Part shown: positions 25,801 through 35,326 of the stretch, piece after piece
Layout of the letters: each line of letters opens with the position of its first letter
Position numbering within the stretch: the stretch's first letter is position 1
From: GCA-002282575 sp964519885
GTDB lineage: Bacteria > Pseudomonadota > Gammaproteobacteria > Thiomicrospirales > Thiomicrospiraceae
Length of the DNA stretch: 64,000 bases
Assembly: GCA_964519885.1 (NCBI GenBank)
Contig: CAZFLX010000001.1
Span: 1 to 64,000 of the forward strand
Reading direction: 5' to 3'
The notes under the pieces: generated by a model
The model's database searches: none
Seen by the model: the letters and a program-made list of their open reading frames with translations, nothing else
What the model was told of the DNA's origin: nothing
Translations under genes and position numbers: made by a program

Positions 25801-26107
25801 CAAAGTGACTATAAACTGACATACCTGCAGACTTAATGGCAGCAGCCACAGTGTCAGCAGTCCAAGTAGTCACGTTACCTTGCTTGTTAAGCTGAGCAGC
25901 TTTTGCCGCCAGGTATTCATTAGCATTGAAGTACTGGTTTGGAGAAGTGCGCTCATCAGCACCAAAAGCTTCGAAATGCTGTTGCGTTGTGAAACCTGCA
26001 GCCTCAATAGCAGCTTTAACTTGTGCTGTTGTTTTGTATTGAGTAACTCCGCTAGCGTTCAATTGAGCTAACTTACTCGTTAAATAATCACTTTCTGAAA
26101 AGTACAT
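22898..26107 (-). CDS. RsaA-like S-layer / RTX-type secreted protein
   Basis: 1069 residues, rich in Thr, Ala, Val, Asp and Gly and without cysteine. Three repeats of about 55 residues fill the N-terminus (1-165), each with an aromatic-x-x-x-x-Y-L-x-x-K start and an HF-E-x-[YF]-G end. A long threonine-rich beta region follows. RTX calcium-binding nonapeptides stand at about 764-803 (GTANGDTLNGGAGNDVITGN) and a further GGADTDTF near 925. The C-terminus (VLVKLVGVDTTNTSFDTVTI, then SFVLA) resembles the end of Caulobacter RsaA, the uncleaved signal for type I secretion. No Sec signal. It probably forms the surface layer; the type I exporter itself is not in this window. A strong promoter lies upstream and a terminator downstream. 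Confidence 0.82.
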   Translation of the reverse strand: MYFSESDYLTSKLAQLNASGVTQYKTTAQVKAAIEAAGFTTQQHFEAFGADERTSPNQYFNANEYLAAKAAQLNKQGNVTTWTADTVAAAIKSAGMSVYSHFEKYGWYEGVNPSNSFSVSAYLATKATQSGLTVDAVKAAFKAGNLSPVSHFMTYGVNETGVTVTPVPAAEQVTPSPVQVPGQTFTLTTGVDNFNLTSGNDTVTGAAGTLGADLIIDASTTDNDTLTVANTDGSTDTSAATIVNIENVTVNETSFGTATVNAGGIKSGTLTVNQLQAGANGDATVNGTVGSITVKGGTGVTGTLTVNAITAGSTVVVDAGSAATVITSTAGAKGSMTIKGGASTATATAIAETINVTVSKEGATVNIDGDGDATADTATVTVGKTANLVAGAANAVETINISATEASTVTVTGTNVATTTNITGSKDLTLSSNTTTFDGKTVTDASTAVSTVKLTTLTTSGTAYNLSKVAVDKIDVAATSGGIATLEFNDKATVSLSADVNAAGLVIDANDNVATTYLKGTLNLSLDADDIDGGSVTIDGSGATDDGFDTVNLTVNKAQDATGLNLITGTAAVIATGSAELKLATTSTMKSLDASAMTGAVTVVYDNTDDIATVTTGSGADTISSTAAIGTKATISTGAGNDNITMLTAAKAAIDGGLGYDKVTLVGDITALEMSNVEELATSGAVTSAKASQISGKSYIMSGANTFTFGTAASNFDTSTIDLSSLTINNLSGFTVDVSNGLSTSAYTSNTAVTVTGSSIADTIKGTANGDTLNGGAGNDVITGNDGSDTINGGAGTDVIYADNGGVKRVETYDVTTAGAGNALITILGTTLTVAYNTDAATTESDIVTAINGSAALKNLVSAAIDTGVVKVTYLVDGNNAGSATTSTATLVINTTGTNSTAVSGTQVTAGTAGTSAMDTLTGGADTDTFVFSNGNAGAAPSDTKFDTITDFATNSDVITFATNTLTIVQNATATSGVAKVTAAGIATFHADDSTLAKKITAVEAAIQTGTQAAGQMAVFQDGADAYAFISDGTDGVGAGDVLVKLVGVDTTNTSFDTVTISGHSFVLA

Positions 26108-26201
26108 GGTTGTTTCCTTCTTTGGGTAAAAACTGATAAAAACGCTACCAACCTCATTTCAAAAAAACTCATTGAAGCGAGTCTAGTACCAGTTGTGTAT
26201 A

Positions 26202-26230
26202 TTTATACAACATCTGTTGTTGTTTTGCAA
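26202..26230 (-). promoter_or_regulatory. Sigma-70 promoter of the S-layer gene
   Basis: On the minus strand TTGCAA (26230-26225), a 17-base spacer, then TATAAA (26207-26202). This is close to consensus with ideal spacing and predicts a 5' leader of about 90 bases before the ATG at 26107. Long leaders are common for abundant surface-layer transcripts. Confidence 0.65.
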
Positions 26231-26317
26231 CAACGTGCGTCTTTTATTACGACACTACTATAACAGTTGAAGTTGAAGCTTTCAATCATCTGATCACAAA
26301 ATAGACGCAAATATGGA

Positions 26318-27517
26318 TCAAATGCTCAGGATATCATCGTCAATAATGGTGCGCAGGGCCGATAATTTGACAACGCCATCACCAAAACTTCCACCCACTG
26401 GGTTGTAAATATCTACATAAAAGGTTTCGTTCGCTTCACGCTCACGATCACCGACGACTTCCACGGCAATCACGGCTTGATTTTCACCAGGATAAAGCAT
26501 TAACTTGCCTTGTTGACTAATATAATCTTGACCTGAAATAGCGGTTCCATCTCGTGTGGTATATTCCACACTCAGCCATTGGTCTGTTTCGCTGCGCACC
26601 CCAGTAAACTGTAATAAAAAATAAGCATAGCTTATTCCCGAATCGCCTTCTGTCACTTGCTTTTGCACTTGCTCTGGCTTGGTAGGAGCTTGTGGCAGTT
26701 GACTACGCAAGGTTTGATCTACCCATTGCTGGTAATAGCTAACACGTTGCCATGCAGCAACTTCACCAAAAGAACTATTCGACTGGCTATCGATATCGGG
26801 ATGAGCGTTATAAGTGCTCAAGCTAGCTGTATAACTCGCAACCCCCGCCAACATACCCTTAATAAAAGCCGGCCCACCACTGTCACCAGGAGCAATACTG
26901 CCTTCATTTAACCCCAAGCCCAAACCTGTTTTTCCTAACAACCGTGCCAATGCATCATTAGTATCCATGCCATTATCAAAGTCTGCCATGAGTTGAGTTG
27001 ATACAGTAGGTGTCCAGCCCATAACAGAGCCCAACTTCTGTTTCAATGTTGCTGCTTCGATATCTGCCTGGTTATAAGCAACAATTCTGGTAGCGTTGGT
27101 ATTATCTATAGAGCCACCCGTGCTGCCATCTCCCCTATTACCATAACCGACTAATGTCATCGTTAAACCCAACTCATCAGAATCTCTGTAAAGTCCATAT
27201 CGATTCGCACTCATTGGTGCGGGGTCAGTTAGCCAAACTAGGACTAAGTCGTTGTTGCCGTTAACGCTGTCGTAGCTAGGGTGAATGCTAACCTGACTGG
27301 CAGCGACAGTTTGATTACCTTGTGATGTTTGAAATTGCACTGTGGCACTGGTGAAATTGTTTTTGAACAGATGCGCTGCAGTCAGCACTGCCCTGCCGTT
27401 ATACAATAAACTGCCTGTACCATAGTAGCCATTGGCGCTAACCAGCACCACGCCATCGTAGCCTATGCCTGTAGCGGCTAAATAGCGCGAATCGTAAACA
27501 TTACCCGAAACAATCAT
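26318..27517 (-). CDS. Trypsin-like serine protease with C-terminal Calx-beta-like domain
   Basis: 399 residues. The S1 protease triad is complete: H49 in LTAAHLF, D90 before LVLVWL, S213 in APGDSGGPAF. From about 285 a Calx-beta-like domain follows (VTEGDSGISYAYFLLQFTG, ending EANETFYVDIYNPVG). No Sec signal peptide is visible, so export by a type I system with a C-terminal signal is likely. It lies next to the S-layer gene, in the same direction, and may process the S-layer protein or protect it; in Caulobacter a metalloprotease (SapA) cuts RsaA. Substrate is inference. Confidence 0.8.
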   Translation of the reverse strand: MIVSGNVYDSRYLAATGIGYDGVVLVSANGYYGTGSLLYNGRAVLTAAHLFKNNFTSATVQFQTSQGNQTVAASQVSIHPSYDSVNGNNDLVLVWLTDPAPMSANRYGLYRDSDELGLTMTLVGYGNRGDGSTGGSIDNTNATRIVAYNQADIEAATLKQKLGSVMGWTPTVSTQLMADFDNGMDTNDALARLLGKTGLGLGLNEGSIAPGDSGGPAFIKGMLAGVASYTASLSTYNAHPDIDSQSNSSFGEVAAWQRVSYYQQWVDQTLRSQLPQAPTKPEQVQKQVTEGDSGISYAYFLLQFTGVRSETDQWLSVEYTTRDGTAISGQDYISQQGKLMLYPGENQAVIAVEVVGDREREANETFYVDIYNPVGGSFGDGVVKLSALRTIIDDDILSI

Positions 27518-27597
27518 AGCCGACTTTTCTCACCTTGTTGCTAAACACCACGACGCCAAAAACACGTACACGGCTGTTTAATCAAAACCTATACCTG

Positions 27598-28389
27598 TCA
27601 GAAATAAAACTTAAACCGATGATGCGCTTCAAAATCTTGCTTAATCACTTTAGCTCTTTCTGTTACATAAGCATTAGTGGTTGTTCTTAGCATCGACTGT
27701 GCATGAACCCGATAACGACACAACAACTGTGGAACATGACATCCTTGCAAACCTTCATCGACCATTTTGCACCAAAAATCATAGTCTTCCCAGCCAAACT
27801 TATGTGGCATTGTTCGATAACCACCTAATTGATGAAGTAAACTGGTTTCAATCATGGCCATCGCATCGATATAATTTCCGTAAGAAAAGCGCTTAGGAAG
27901 CCACACACTGTTACCCATAATGTTGCTTTCGCCCTCAAAAACTTCAATCAATGAATAAGCCATCGGCAACTCACTATTTACCATAGCTTCGCGTAAGCGT
28001 TGCAAAGCCCTAGGATAAAGTTGGTTATCTGCATCGAGTACAAAAGTATACTTGGTGTTTACCAACGATATAGCTGTATTACGTGCCTTTGACAAACCTT
28101 GATTATTGAGATGACGAATCAATAACAGTTGCGCAAAACTTGAATGTCGCTTGTGCTGTTCAAACCAAGGTAATAACGTTGCTACCGAATCATCTGGTGA
28201 GTGATCGTCAATGAGTATAATATTAAATGCAGCTTCTGTTTGGTTCTTTAATGACTCTAGTGCTTCAAGGCCTTCACGACCATATTTATAACATGTCATA
28301 ATAATGGTAACCTGTGCGGGAACAGGGGTTGTCTGTTGATGATTGAACAGAACTTCGTATGGCTTGGCTTCAATGGCTGGATAATTCAT
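27598..28389 (-). CDS. Glycosyltransferase family 2
   Basis: 263 residues. A GT-A fold with VTIIMTCYKYG at the nucleotide-binding start, ILIDDHSPDD, and the DxD-type FVLDADNQL. The C-terminal half has GWEDYDFWCKMVDEG, the ED motif of sugar transferases. It adds a sugar from a nucleotide donor in polysaccharide synthesis. The ATG is shared with the stop of the upstream gene (TAATG). Donor sugar unknown. Confidence 0.83.
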   Translation of the reverse strand: MNYPAIEAKPYEVLFNHQQTTPVPAQVTIIMTCYKYGREGLEALESLKNQTEAAFNIILIDDHSPDDSVATLLPWFEQHKRHSSFAQLLLIRHLNNQGLSKARNTAISLVNTKYTFVLDADNQLYPRALQRLREAMVNSELPMAYSLIEVFEGESNIMGNSVWLPKRFSYGNYIDAMAMIETSLLHQLGGYRTMPHKFGWEDYDFWCKMVDEGLQGCHVPQLLCRYRVHAQSMLRTTTNAYVTERAKVIKQDFEAHHRFKFYF

Positions 28390-29639
28390 TATTTCGTTTC
28401 CTGCATCATATCGGTTAACAAGAAAGTAAGCGTTTGCGACAACTTTTGCTGACTCGTTAAATGCGCAGTAGCACGCTCTACAAAAGCCTGCGATGCTTTA
28501 AGGTCAGACAAATAGTGATTGCAGGTTTGCGCAAGAAGTTCAAGTGGCACATCAATATAATCTAAGCCTGGCACCAGAGCCGGAGAAGAATCACAGGTTT
28601 CACTAATCACCAAAGTTCCACAAAAAACCCCTAAATTCACAATGCGCTGCCATTCAAGATAATTGGCCGTATCACGGTGAATATTGATTAGAATTTTACT
28701 GCGCCTAGCCAAGCCAGCAAGTTGTTGAAAGTCTAAGGTTCTGTCTTCATTTTCATTAAATGGCTGATTGCCTTCTGGTAAATAAAAAAAACACTCAAAC
28801 GCGGCAAAGCAACCTGCATGTTGCGCAAAAAATTGGCGACGCTTCTCTGATATTGTGCCAACAAATAGCACATCAATGGGGCGTTTACTATAGTCTTGAT
28901 CTTCAATAGTACTCGTAACCGCTTGCGATAAACTCATTAATGGCAAACTTCTCTTTAATGCCTGTGTCGAGGCTAGCTTGGTTTGATAATTTAATGAATA
29001 CCCCAAAGGTAAAAAATAGGCAGGCAAATGATTGGCTCTGAGCAAAACAGCTGACTGATAATTCATATCCCAAATGAAGTCCGCGTGTTCTAAATATGGC
29101 AAGGCATTGGCAAACCACTGGGTTTGAGCTTGCTCGGTATTAAGCATGACCAATTTTTTAGCCATAGCCAGTTTGCCTAACAGAGCTCTACCATCACCTA
29201 GAATAAAAAACTCATGTGGCGCTACAACTATCGTAAGGTCAGCCTGGACTGCTTCGACGACTTGATTTTCGTTAAAGTGAATAACTTTGATACCCATTTC
29301 ATGAAAAGCGCAGCTTAGTAGCTTTGAAATTTCATGCATAAAAAAATTTCCACCACTAGCACAACCAATAGCAACCTGCTTACAGGCTAATATAGATTGA
29401 AAATTCTCTGCATCTGATTGTCGCGCATATTGGTACACCAACTCGAAAGGATTGTAAAACGCTCTTTTCTGACGAATATTATCAATACCAATTAATGACC
29501 TTCGTTGCCATAATGCATGAGATTTAAGCTTCTGAATCCCCGCGCTAAAACCATTACGTCTAACGTATTGCAAGAAGCGCCACCCCATTCCCATAATTTT
29601 TTTTGCTTTTGATAGCATCTGCAATTTATACCACTCCAA
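28389..29639 (-). CDS. Glycosyltransferase, CgeB/GT1-like
   Basis: 416 residues. A basic N-terminal part (LQMLSKAKKIMGMGWRFLQY) precedes two Rossmann-type halves: HFNENQVVEAVQADLTIVVA, then DVLFVGTISEKRRQFFAQHA and a C-terminal acceptor section with LEWQRIVNLGVFCGTLVISE, a pattern of CgeB-like GT-B enzymes. It probably works on the glycan built by its neighbours. Coupled to the GT2 gene downstream. Confidence 0.65.
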   Translation of the reverse strand: MEWYKLQMLSKAKKIMGMGWRFLQYVRRNGFSAGIQKLKSHALWQRRSLIGIDNIRQKRAFYNPFELVYQYARQSDAENFQSILACKQVAIGCASGGNFFMHEISKLLSCAFHEMGIKVIHFNENQVVEAVQADLTIVVAPHEFFILGDGRALLGKLAMAKKLVMLNTEQAQTQWFANALPYLEHADFIWDMNYQSAVLLRANHLPAYFLPLGYSLNYQTKLASTQALKRSLPLMSLSQAVTSTIEDQDYSKRPIDVLFVGTISEKRRQFFAQHAGCFAAFECFFYLPEGNQPFNENEDRTLDFQQLAGLARRSKILINIHRDTANYLEWQRIVNLGVFCGTLVISETCDSSPALVPGLDYIDVPLELLAQTCNHYLSDLKASQAFVERATAHLTSQQKLSQTLTFLLTDMMQETK

Positions 29640-29727
29640 AAAATGTTAAAGAAAAGCAAAATATAAAAAACTCAACCAAAAAGAAGCGGGCCAATCTTAA
29701 TGCTTTCATTTGAAAACTTTATATAAT

Positions 29728-30888
29728 TTATGCTTTTAATAAGGCGAACAAACGTCTTAAGGGTTCAGTTATCTTCCAACTTCTGCTGTTGAATACTGAT
29801 GCTAACGACTGTTTAGTAATCTCAAGCTCATGTGTTAGCTGATTAACCTGAATATGTTGTTTTTGCAGATCTTCCTCTAAAGCAAGATAAGTATCGTGTA
29901 ATGTGGCTAGTGTTGCCTGAACTACCCCATCGCCTCTTTTCACAAAATGTAAACTTACAACCAATCGTCTTGATTCATCTGAAGCCATTGGAATCGAAAA
30001 CTGCGGATCTTGAGTAGAAAAATAGTAACAATTTTCAACAGCAACGTGCGAATTTGATTGTACATTAGGTAGCAAATCAACCATTTCACCATTTCCGCGT
30101 TCTAGCATTAACTGTTTTAGCTCTACAACACAAGCTTCAGCAATTGGATCTAAACGCAGTTGAACAATAGGAACATTAGGCAAATCAAAGCTTAACTCTT
30201 GAATTGTCTGAGACATATCTAAAGCTAAACTAATAGAATTTTCTTCACAAAAACCCATACCAGTATCCCAGTAGCATTGCGCATAAGGAAAGCGGTCTGG
30301 TTCTTTACGTATCAAAAAAGAGTAATCATTCCGTGGCTTATAATCACCTACTTTAATACCATAAAAGTATAAATCGTGAGATGTTTCATTGGTAGAAAAC
30401 TTGTAAACACTAAAACTCTTGTCAACATCTAATACAGCCCTGACGTCAGCCTCAGTCAGGTTTTTGTAATAATCTGACCACTCCATATCCGTTTGTAAAA
30501 AAGGTGCATCTTGCGGAGTTGTTCTTCTTGTGCCATGCTCTGGCCGGCCCGTAGTGGCGCATGTAAATACAAACAACCCTCCCGGCTTAAGCATCCGGTA
30601 ACAATTTTTAATGGTTTGATCATAGTACTGATCGTGCTCGAAGCATTCTGTTGAAATAATGGTATCGATGCTTTCATTTGGCAACTTTAACTCATGACCT
30701 TTAGAAACCAAGTCCACATTCCTGCCTTGAGCAATGTCAATACCCACAAACTGGCAATCTTCAAAATACTCTTGATTATTACCATTTATGTCTAATGAAC
30801 CAATATCAATAACCAATTTTTCACAAAAAAATTCTGGAAAAATAGCCTTAACACTTCGACAAAAAATCTGTTGTTGTAAATGAGCCAT
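29728..30888 (-). CDS. SAM-dependent methyltransferase with C-terminal coiled coil
   Basis: 386 residues. The N-terminal 180 residues are a class I SAM methyltransferase: VIDIGSLDINGNNQEYF (motif I variant), FVGIDIA, then ISTECFEHD and MLKPGGLFVFTCA. The C-terminus is a coiled coil ending SVFNSRSWKITEPLRRLFAL, a tail seen in many polysaccharide-cluster proteins and probably used to bind partners. It may methylate a sugar or cap the growing O-chain, which in ABC-exported O-antigens stops elongation and is read by Wzt. That role is inferred from the adjacent Wzt gene. Confidence 0.75.
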   Translation of the reverse strand: MAHLQQQIFCRSVKAIFPEFFCEKLVIDIGSLDINGNNQEYFEDCQFVGIDIAQGRNVDLVSKGHELKLPNESIDTIISTECFEHDQYYDQTIKNCYRMLKPGGLFVFTCATTGRPEHGTRRTTPQDAPFLQTDMEWSDYYKNLTEADVRAVLDVDKSFSVYKFSTNETSHDLYFYGIKVGDYKPRNDYSFLIRKEPDRFPYAQCYWDTGMGFCEENSISLALDMSQTIQELSFDLPNVPIVQLRLDPIAEACVVELKQLMLERGNGEMVDLLPNVQSNSHVAVENCYYFSTQDPQFSIPMASDESRRLVVSLHFVKRGDGVVQATLATLHDTYLALEEDLQKQHIQVNQLTHELEITKQSLASVFNSRSWKITEPLRRLFALLKA

Positions 30889-30956
30889 CTTAATTAATTC
30901 CTAAATTTTACTTAGAATAAACTCTAAGTGTATCTATTAAAACAGAATAAAGTAAT

Positions 30957-32249
30957 TTATTTTACCTTTATTTTTATACTTGGATTCATCAATAACCATC
31001 CGATATTTGCTTCTTCAGATTGATTATTAATATTAAAAACCAATGCGTTATGAACCCAATGATGTTGAATATGTTCTCCCTGACTTCCTTCAGCAATAGC
31101 GGGGGAAATAGTATATTCGCCATTTTTAATACTAGGCACACTAAAGTAGAACTCAACAACATAATCATGGTCTGCTTGAAAAGACAAAATTTTTCTATCA
31201 TGCAAATGAGAGTTAGAACCGAAAATAGCATTACCTAAATAATCATTAACTACGAAACCTACAATTAAATCTTCAAGACTTTCATGTGCATGAATATTCA
31301 AAAGCAAATAAACCTGCTCTCCACCCTTAAAAACCTGCTGAGATTCATTCCTATCATTCAATAGTGCAACCTGAAGTATCTGCAACTTTCTTTCACCAAA
31401 AGATTCAAGACCTTCAGTTGAAACCCAGTAATTTGCACTCAAGCGATCATCGGTTGATGTTATTTGATCAGAATTTAGTACTTTGCCTTCATTTTCGGTT
31501 ATGTCACTAGCTTGATCATAATTCATCACTGACAAATATTTCTGTGTGATGGTTTCGGGATCACCTTGCGCCTGCAAAGTCCCGTCACTAAGCCATACAA
31601 CTTGAGAACAATAATTTACGACACTTGAGATATCATGGGTGACTAATAGAATTGTTTTGCGCTGCAACTGCAAATTTCGTATTTTGCGAAAACATTTTTG
31701 CTGAAAACGTACATCACCAACACTTAAGGCTTCATCTACAATTAGAATATCAGGATCAACATTAATCGCTACTGAAAAGGCTAGTCTCGCAAACATGCCA
31801 CTACTGTATGTTCTGACAGGTTGGTGAATGAAGTCACCAATGTCTGCAAAAGCTAAAATATCACCCAGCTTAGTGGTCATTTCAGCCCTACTATACCCCA
31901 TCAGCATACCTTGAAAATAGACATTTTCTAAGCCGGTATAGTCGGGATTAAATCCTGCACCCAACTCTAACAAACTGGCTATCTTACCGTTTACTTGCAT
32001 ACTGCCGCTCGTGGGCGTAAGAACACCTGTGATTATTTTTAACAGCGTACTTTTACCGGCACCATTTTTGCCAATAATACCGACTGTTTCGCCTTTTTTA
32101 ATGTCAAAACTTACATTATTTAATGAGTAATGTTCGGCATGATATTTCTTTCGAAACGGGTGCAAAGACTCTTTTAATCGATCAATCGGATTATGATACA
32201 AATGATACACCTTTGTGAGGTGCTTAACGGAAATAGCAATATCATTCAT
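30957..32249 (-). CDS. wzt: O-antigen ABC transporter ATP-binding protein with Wzt C-terminal domain
   Basis: 430 residues. Walker A GIIGKNGAGKSTLLK, signature YSSGMFARLAFSVA, Walker B DILIVDEALSVGD, and the H-loop in LLVTHD. After residue about 260 comes the Wzt-type C-terminal beta domain that recognises the modified end of the polymer. With Wzm it flips whole O-polysaccharide chains on undecaprenyl carrier across the inner membrane. It directly abuts wzm (TAAATG). Confidence 0.92.
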   Translation of the reverse strand: MNDIAISVKHLTKVYHLYHNPIDRLKESLHPFRKKYHAEHYSLNNVSFDIKKGETVGIIGKNGAGKSTLLKIITGVLTPTSGSMQVNGKIASLLELGAGFNPDYTGLENVYFQGMLMGYSRAEMTTKLGDILAFADIGDFIHQPVRTYSSGMFARLAFSVAINVDPDILIVDEALSVGDVRFQQKCFRKIRNLQLQRKTILLVTHDISSVVNYCSQVVWLSDGTLQAQGDPETITQKYLSVMNYDQASDITENEGKVLNSDQITSTDDRLSANYWVSTEGLESFGERKLQILQVALLNDRNESQQVFKGGEQVYLLLNIHAHESLEDLIVGFVVNDYLGNAIFGSNSHLHDRKILSFQADHDYVVEFYFSVPSIKNGEYTISPAIAEGSQGEHIQHHWVHNALVFNINNQSEEANIGWLLMNPSIKIKVK

Positions 32250-33080
32250 TTAAAGAACATCCGCAAAATGGGGGCGTAACTTACGAAAAACAAACGCTCC
32301 AAGTGCAAGAATAACGAGTGTAACGCTCCAAAATATAATTGCTTGTTGAGGCTTTTCCCAAAACCATACCTGATCTATCAGTGAATCTCGATAACCCTGC
32401 GTAATATAATAGACTGGGTTGAGCTCGAACCAAAAGCGATATTGTTCTGGAACCATACTGAGCATCCAGAAAATAGGGGTAAGCCAAAACAAAAACTGAA
32501 TCAGCATGGATACGATTTGCCCTAAGTCTCTGAAGAATATCACCACACTACTGGTGATCCATGCTAACCCAAGCAATAACAATAAACTAGCAAACAGGTA
32601 GTAACCTATTTGTAACCAATACAAGCTTGGTTCAAAGCCATAAGCAATAAAAATCGCTAACATCAGTGCAACAAAGAAACCATGAATCATTAGTGCCGAT
32701 GAGATTTTGACTATAGGCAACATGGCGACCCTAAAAACAATTTTTTTCACCAAAAAACTATTGTCTAAAATAGAATTGGTCGCGCTTTGCCAAGCTTCGG
32801 CTAAAAAGAACCAGGGGATCATGCCCGCAATTAACCAAATAATAAAGGGCGTGTCCTGTACAGGTGCGGCTTTAAAGCCTACCTGAAACACAAACCAGAA
32901 AATTACTATGGTTGCGACAGGTTGAACAAATGCCCATAAGATCCCTAAGTAATTTTGCAAATAACGGCTTTTGAAGTCATTTTTCACCAAATCGGCAAGT
33001 AAGCGATGATTTTGTACTAAATCGCGAAAAAAACGATAAATGTGCTTAAATGGAGAAAACTGGATTTTAGCGGGGATCAT
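32250..33080 (-). CDS. wzm: O-antigen ABC transporter permease
   Basis: 276 residues with six hydrophobic segments (for instance YLGILWAFVQPVATIVIFWF and LLLLLGLAWITSSVVIFF), the ABC-2 membrane protein type. The cytoplasmic start VKNDFKSRYLQ and the loop QVGFKAAPVQDTPFIIWLIAG are typical of Wzm. It pairs with Wzt to form the exporter. It lies 5 bases from the end of rfbD, so one transcript is likely. Confidence 0.9.
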   Translation of the reverse strand: MIPAKIQFSPFKHIYRFFRDLVQNHRLLADLVKNDFKSRYLQNYLGILWAFVQPVATIVIFWFVFQVGFKAAPVQDTPFIIWLIAGMIPWFFLAEAWQSATNSILDNSFLVKKIVFRVAMLPIVKISSALMIHGFFVALMLAIFIAYGFEPSLYWLQIGYYLFASLLLLLGLAWITSSVVIFFRDLGQIVSMLIQFLFWLTPIFWMLSMVPEQYRFWFELNPVYYITQGYRDSLIDQVWFWEKPQQAIIFWSVTLVILALGAFVFRKLRPHFADVL

Positions 33081-33085
33081 AATTT

Positions 33086-33895
33086 CTATTCAGTTGGCAC
33101 TGAGCGCTTCATTACACTCCACATCGGACGCGTGGCGGGTGTAGGGTAGCTGCTGGTAGGAATGGGATTAACCTGTTGACACAGCTTTTCTGGCAATGAA
33201 TCGATAATGGCTTTGGCAAAACCGTGCCAGGTGGTTTGTTTGTCTAGCGTATCGGTTAAGTGGTAAATACCCGATTGAGCTTTAAGCTGTTCAATAGGTT
33301 TGTTTAATAAATCCACCGTATCTTGTGCCAGTAGTCTGGCATCATTGGGAATACCCTGTTGGTCGGCAACAATATTCAGCACCTCACGTTCTTTCGCTAG
33401 GCGTTGCATGGTAAGGTAGAAGTTATTGCCATAGTCGGGGTGATACACCCAACTGGTTCTAAAAATGAGGTAATCGCAACCACTGTATTGAATGCCCTGC
33501 TCACCCATCAGTTTGCTATAGCCATAGTAATTAATGGGGTTAGGTGTGTCGGTTGGTTCATAAGGCGTGGTTTTCGTGCCATCGAACACATAATCGGTCG
33601 AATAATGAATGAGCAATGCACCGATTTTCCTTGCTTCACTGGCCAAAATACTGGGCGCAGCAGCATTAATCAAGTAGCAATTCACCTGATCAGTTTCGGC
33701 TTTATCAACTGCGGTGTAAGCCGCTGCATTAATAATGACGTTCGGTTGGTAAGTTTGAACGACTTGGGCGACAGCATTCAGGTCAGTTAGGTCGAGTTCT
33801 TCTCGACCTAATGCCACTATTTCTGCGATAGCGGGCAGTTGTTTAGCCAGCTCGTAACCCAGTTGACCGTTTTTACCTAACAACAAAACCTTCAT
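33086..33895 (-). CDS. rfbD: dTDP-4-dehydrorhamnose reductase, C-terminally shortened
   Basis: 269 residues; relatives have about 290-300. It reduces dTDP-4-keto-L-rhamnose to dTDP-L-rhamnose. GKNGQLGYEL is the NAD(P)-binding start, STDYVFDG and YYGYSKLMGE (Y-x3-K) are the catalytic parts. The protein follows the family up to PATRPMWSVMK, then ends RSVPTE. The expected C-terminal helix (about 25-30 residues) is missing because of a frameshift or small deletion just before wzm. The active site is complete, so partial activity is possible. It overlaps rfbC by 4 bases. Confidence 0.88.
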   Translation of the reverse strand: MKVLLLGKNGQLGYELAKQLPAIAEIVALGREELDLTDLNAVAQVVQTYQPNVIINAAAYTAVDKAETDQVNCYLINAAAPSILASEARKIGALLIHYSTDYVFDGTKTTPYEPTDTPNPINYYGYSKLMGEQGIQYSGCDYLIFRTSWVYHPDYGNNFYLTMQRLAKEREVLNIVADQQGIPNDARLLAQDTVDLLNKPIEQLKAQSGIYHLTDTLDKQTTWHGFAKAIIDSLPEKLCQQVNPIPTSSYPTPATRPMWSVMKRSVPTE

Positions 33896-34440
33896 GCAAA
33901 GACTTCCGCATTGTTAAGCAACGGCTGTTTGCTGTCTTTATCGGACAATTGCACTTGTGACAGATCAATTTGCCAGTCGATGGCTAAGGCTGGGTCGTTA
34001 AAGGCAATACCACGATCGCAGTCTTTGTTGTAGTAATTATCGACTTTGTATTGAAAAATAGCGGTTTCTGAGAGTACCACAAACCCGTGCGCAAAGCCAC
34101 GTGGAATAAACAATTGACGTTTATTATCTGCTGACAGTTCTACCGCCACATGTTGACCAAAGGTAGGGCTAGATTGTCGAATATCGACTGCTACGTCTAA
34201 TACCTTGCCTTGAATCACGCGTACCAGCTTACTTTGTGCGTGAGGAGCGAGTTGGTAGTGCAGACCACGCAAGGTACCGTAGGTTGAATAAGATTCGTTA
34301 TCCTGCACCCAGTCTATCTTGCCAATATGCTGTTGGAACAGATCGTCTCGGTAGCTTTCGAAAAAATAACCACGCGGGTCGTTCCACAGTTTGGGTTCGA
34401 TGATAACGACACCAGGGATATGGGTTGGAATGAATTGCAT
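33892..34440 (-). CDS. rfbC: dTDP-4-dehydrorhamnose 3,5-epimerase
   Basis: 182 residues, normal length. It converts dTDP-4-keto-6-deoxyglucose to dTDP-4-keto-rhamnose. The cupin motifs are intact: LRGLHYQ with the catalytic His, VIQGKVLDVAVDIR, IPRGFAHGFVVLSE and the later YNKDCDRGIAFNDP. It overlaps rfbD (ATGA) and is 7 bases from rfbA, forming the rhamnose operon. Confidence 0.94.
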   Translation of the reverse strand: MQFIPTHIPGVVIIEPKLWNDPRGYFFESYRDDLFQQHIGKIDWVQDNESYSTYGTLRGLHYQLAPHAQSKLVRVIQGKVLDVAVDIRQSSPTFGQHVAVELSADNKRQLFIPRGFAHGFVVLSETAIFQYKVDNYYNKDCDRGIAFNDPALAIDWQIDLSQVQLSDKDSKQPLLNNAEVFA

Positions 34441-34447
34441 GGGCTAG

Positions 34448-35325
<878 letters not shown>

Positions 35326-35326
<1 letters not shown>

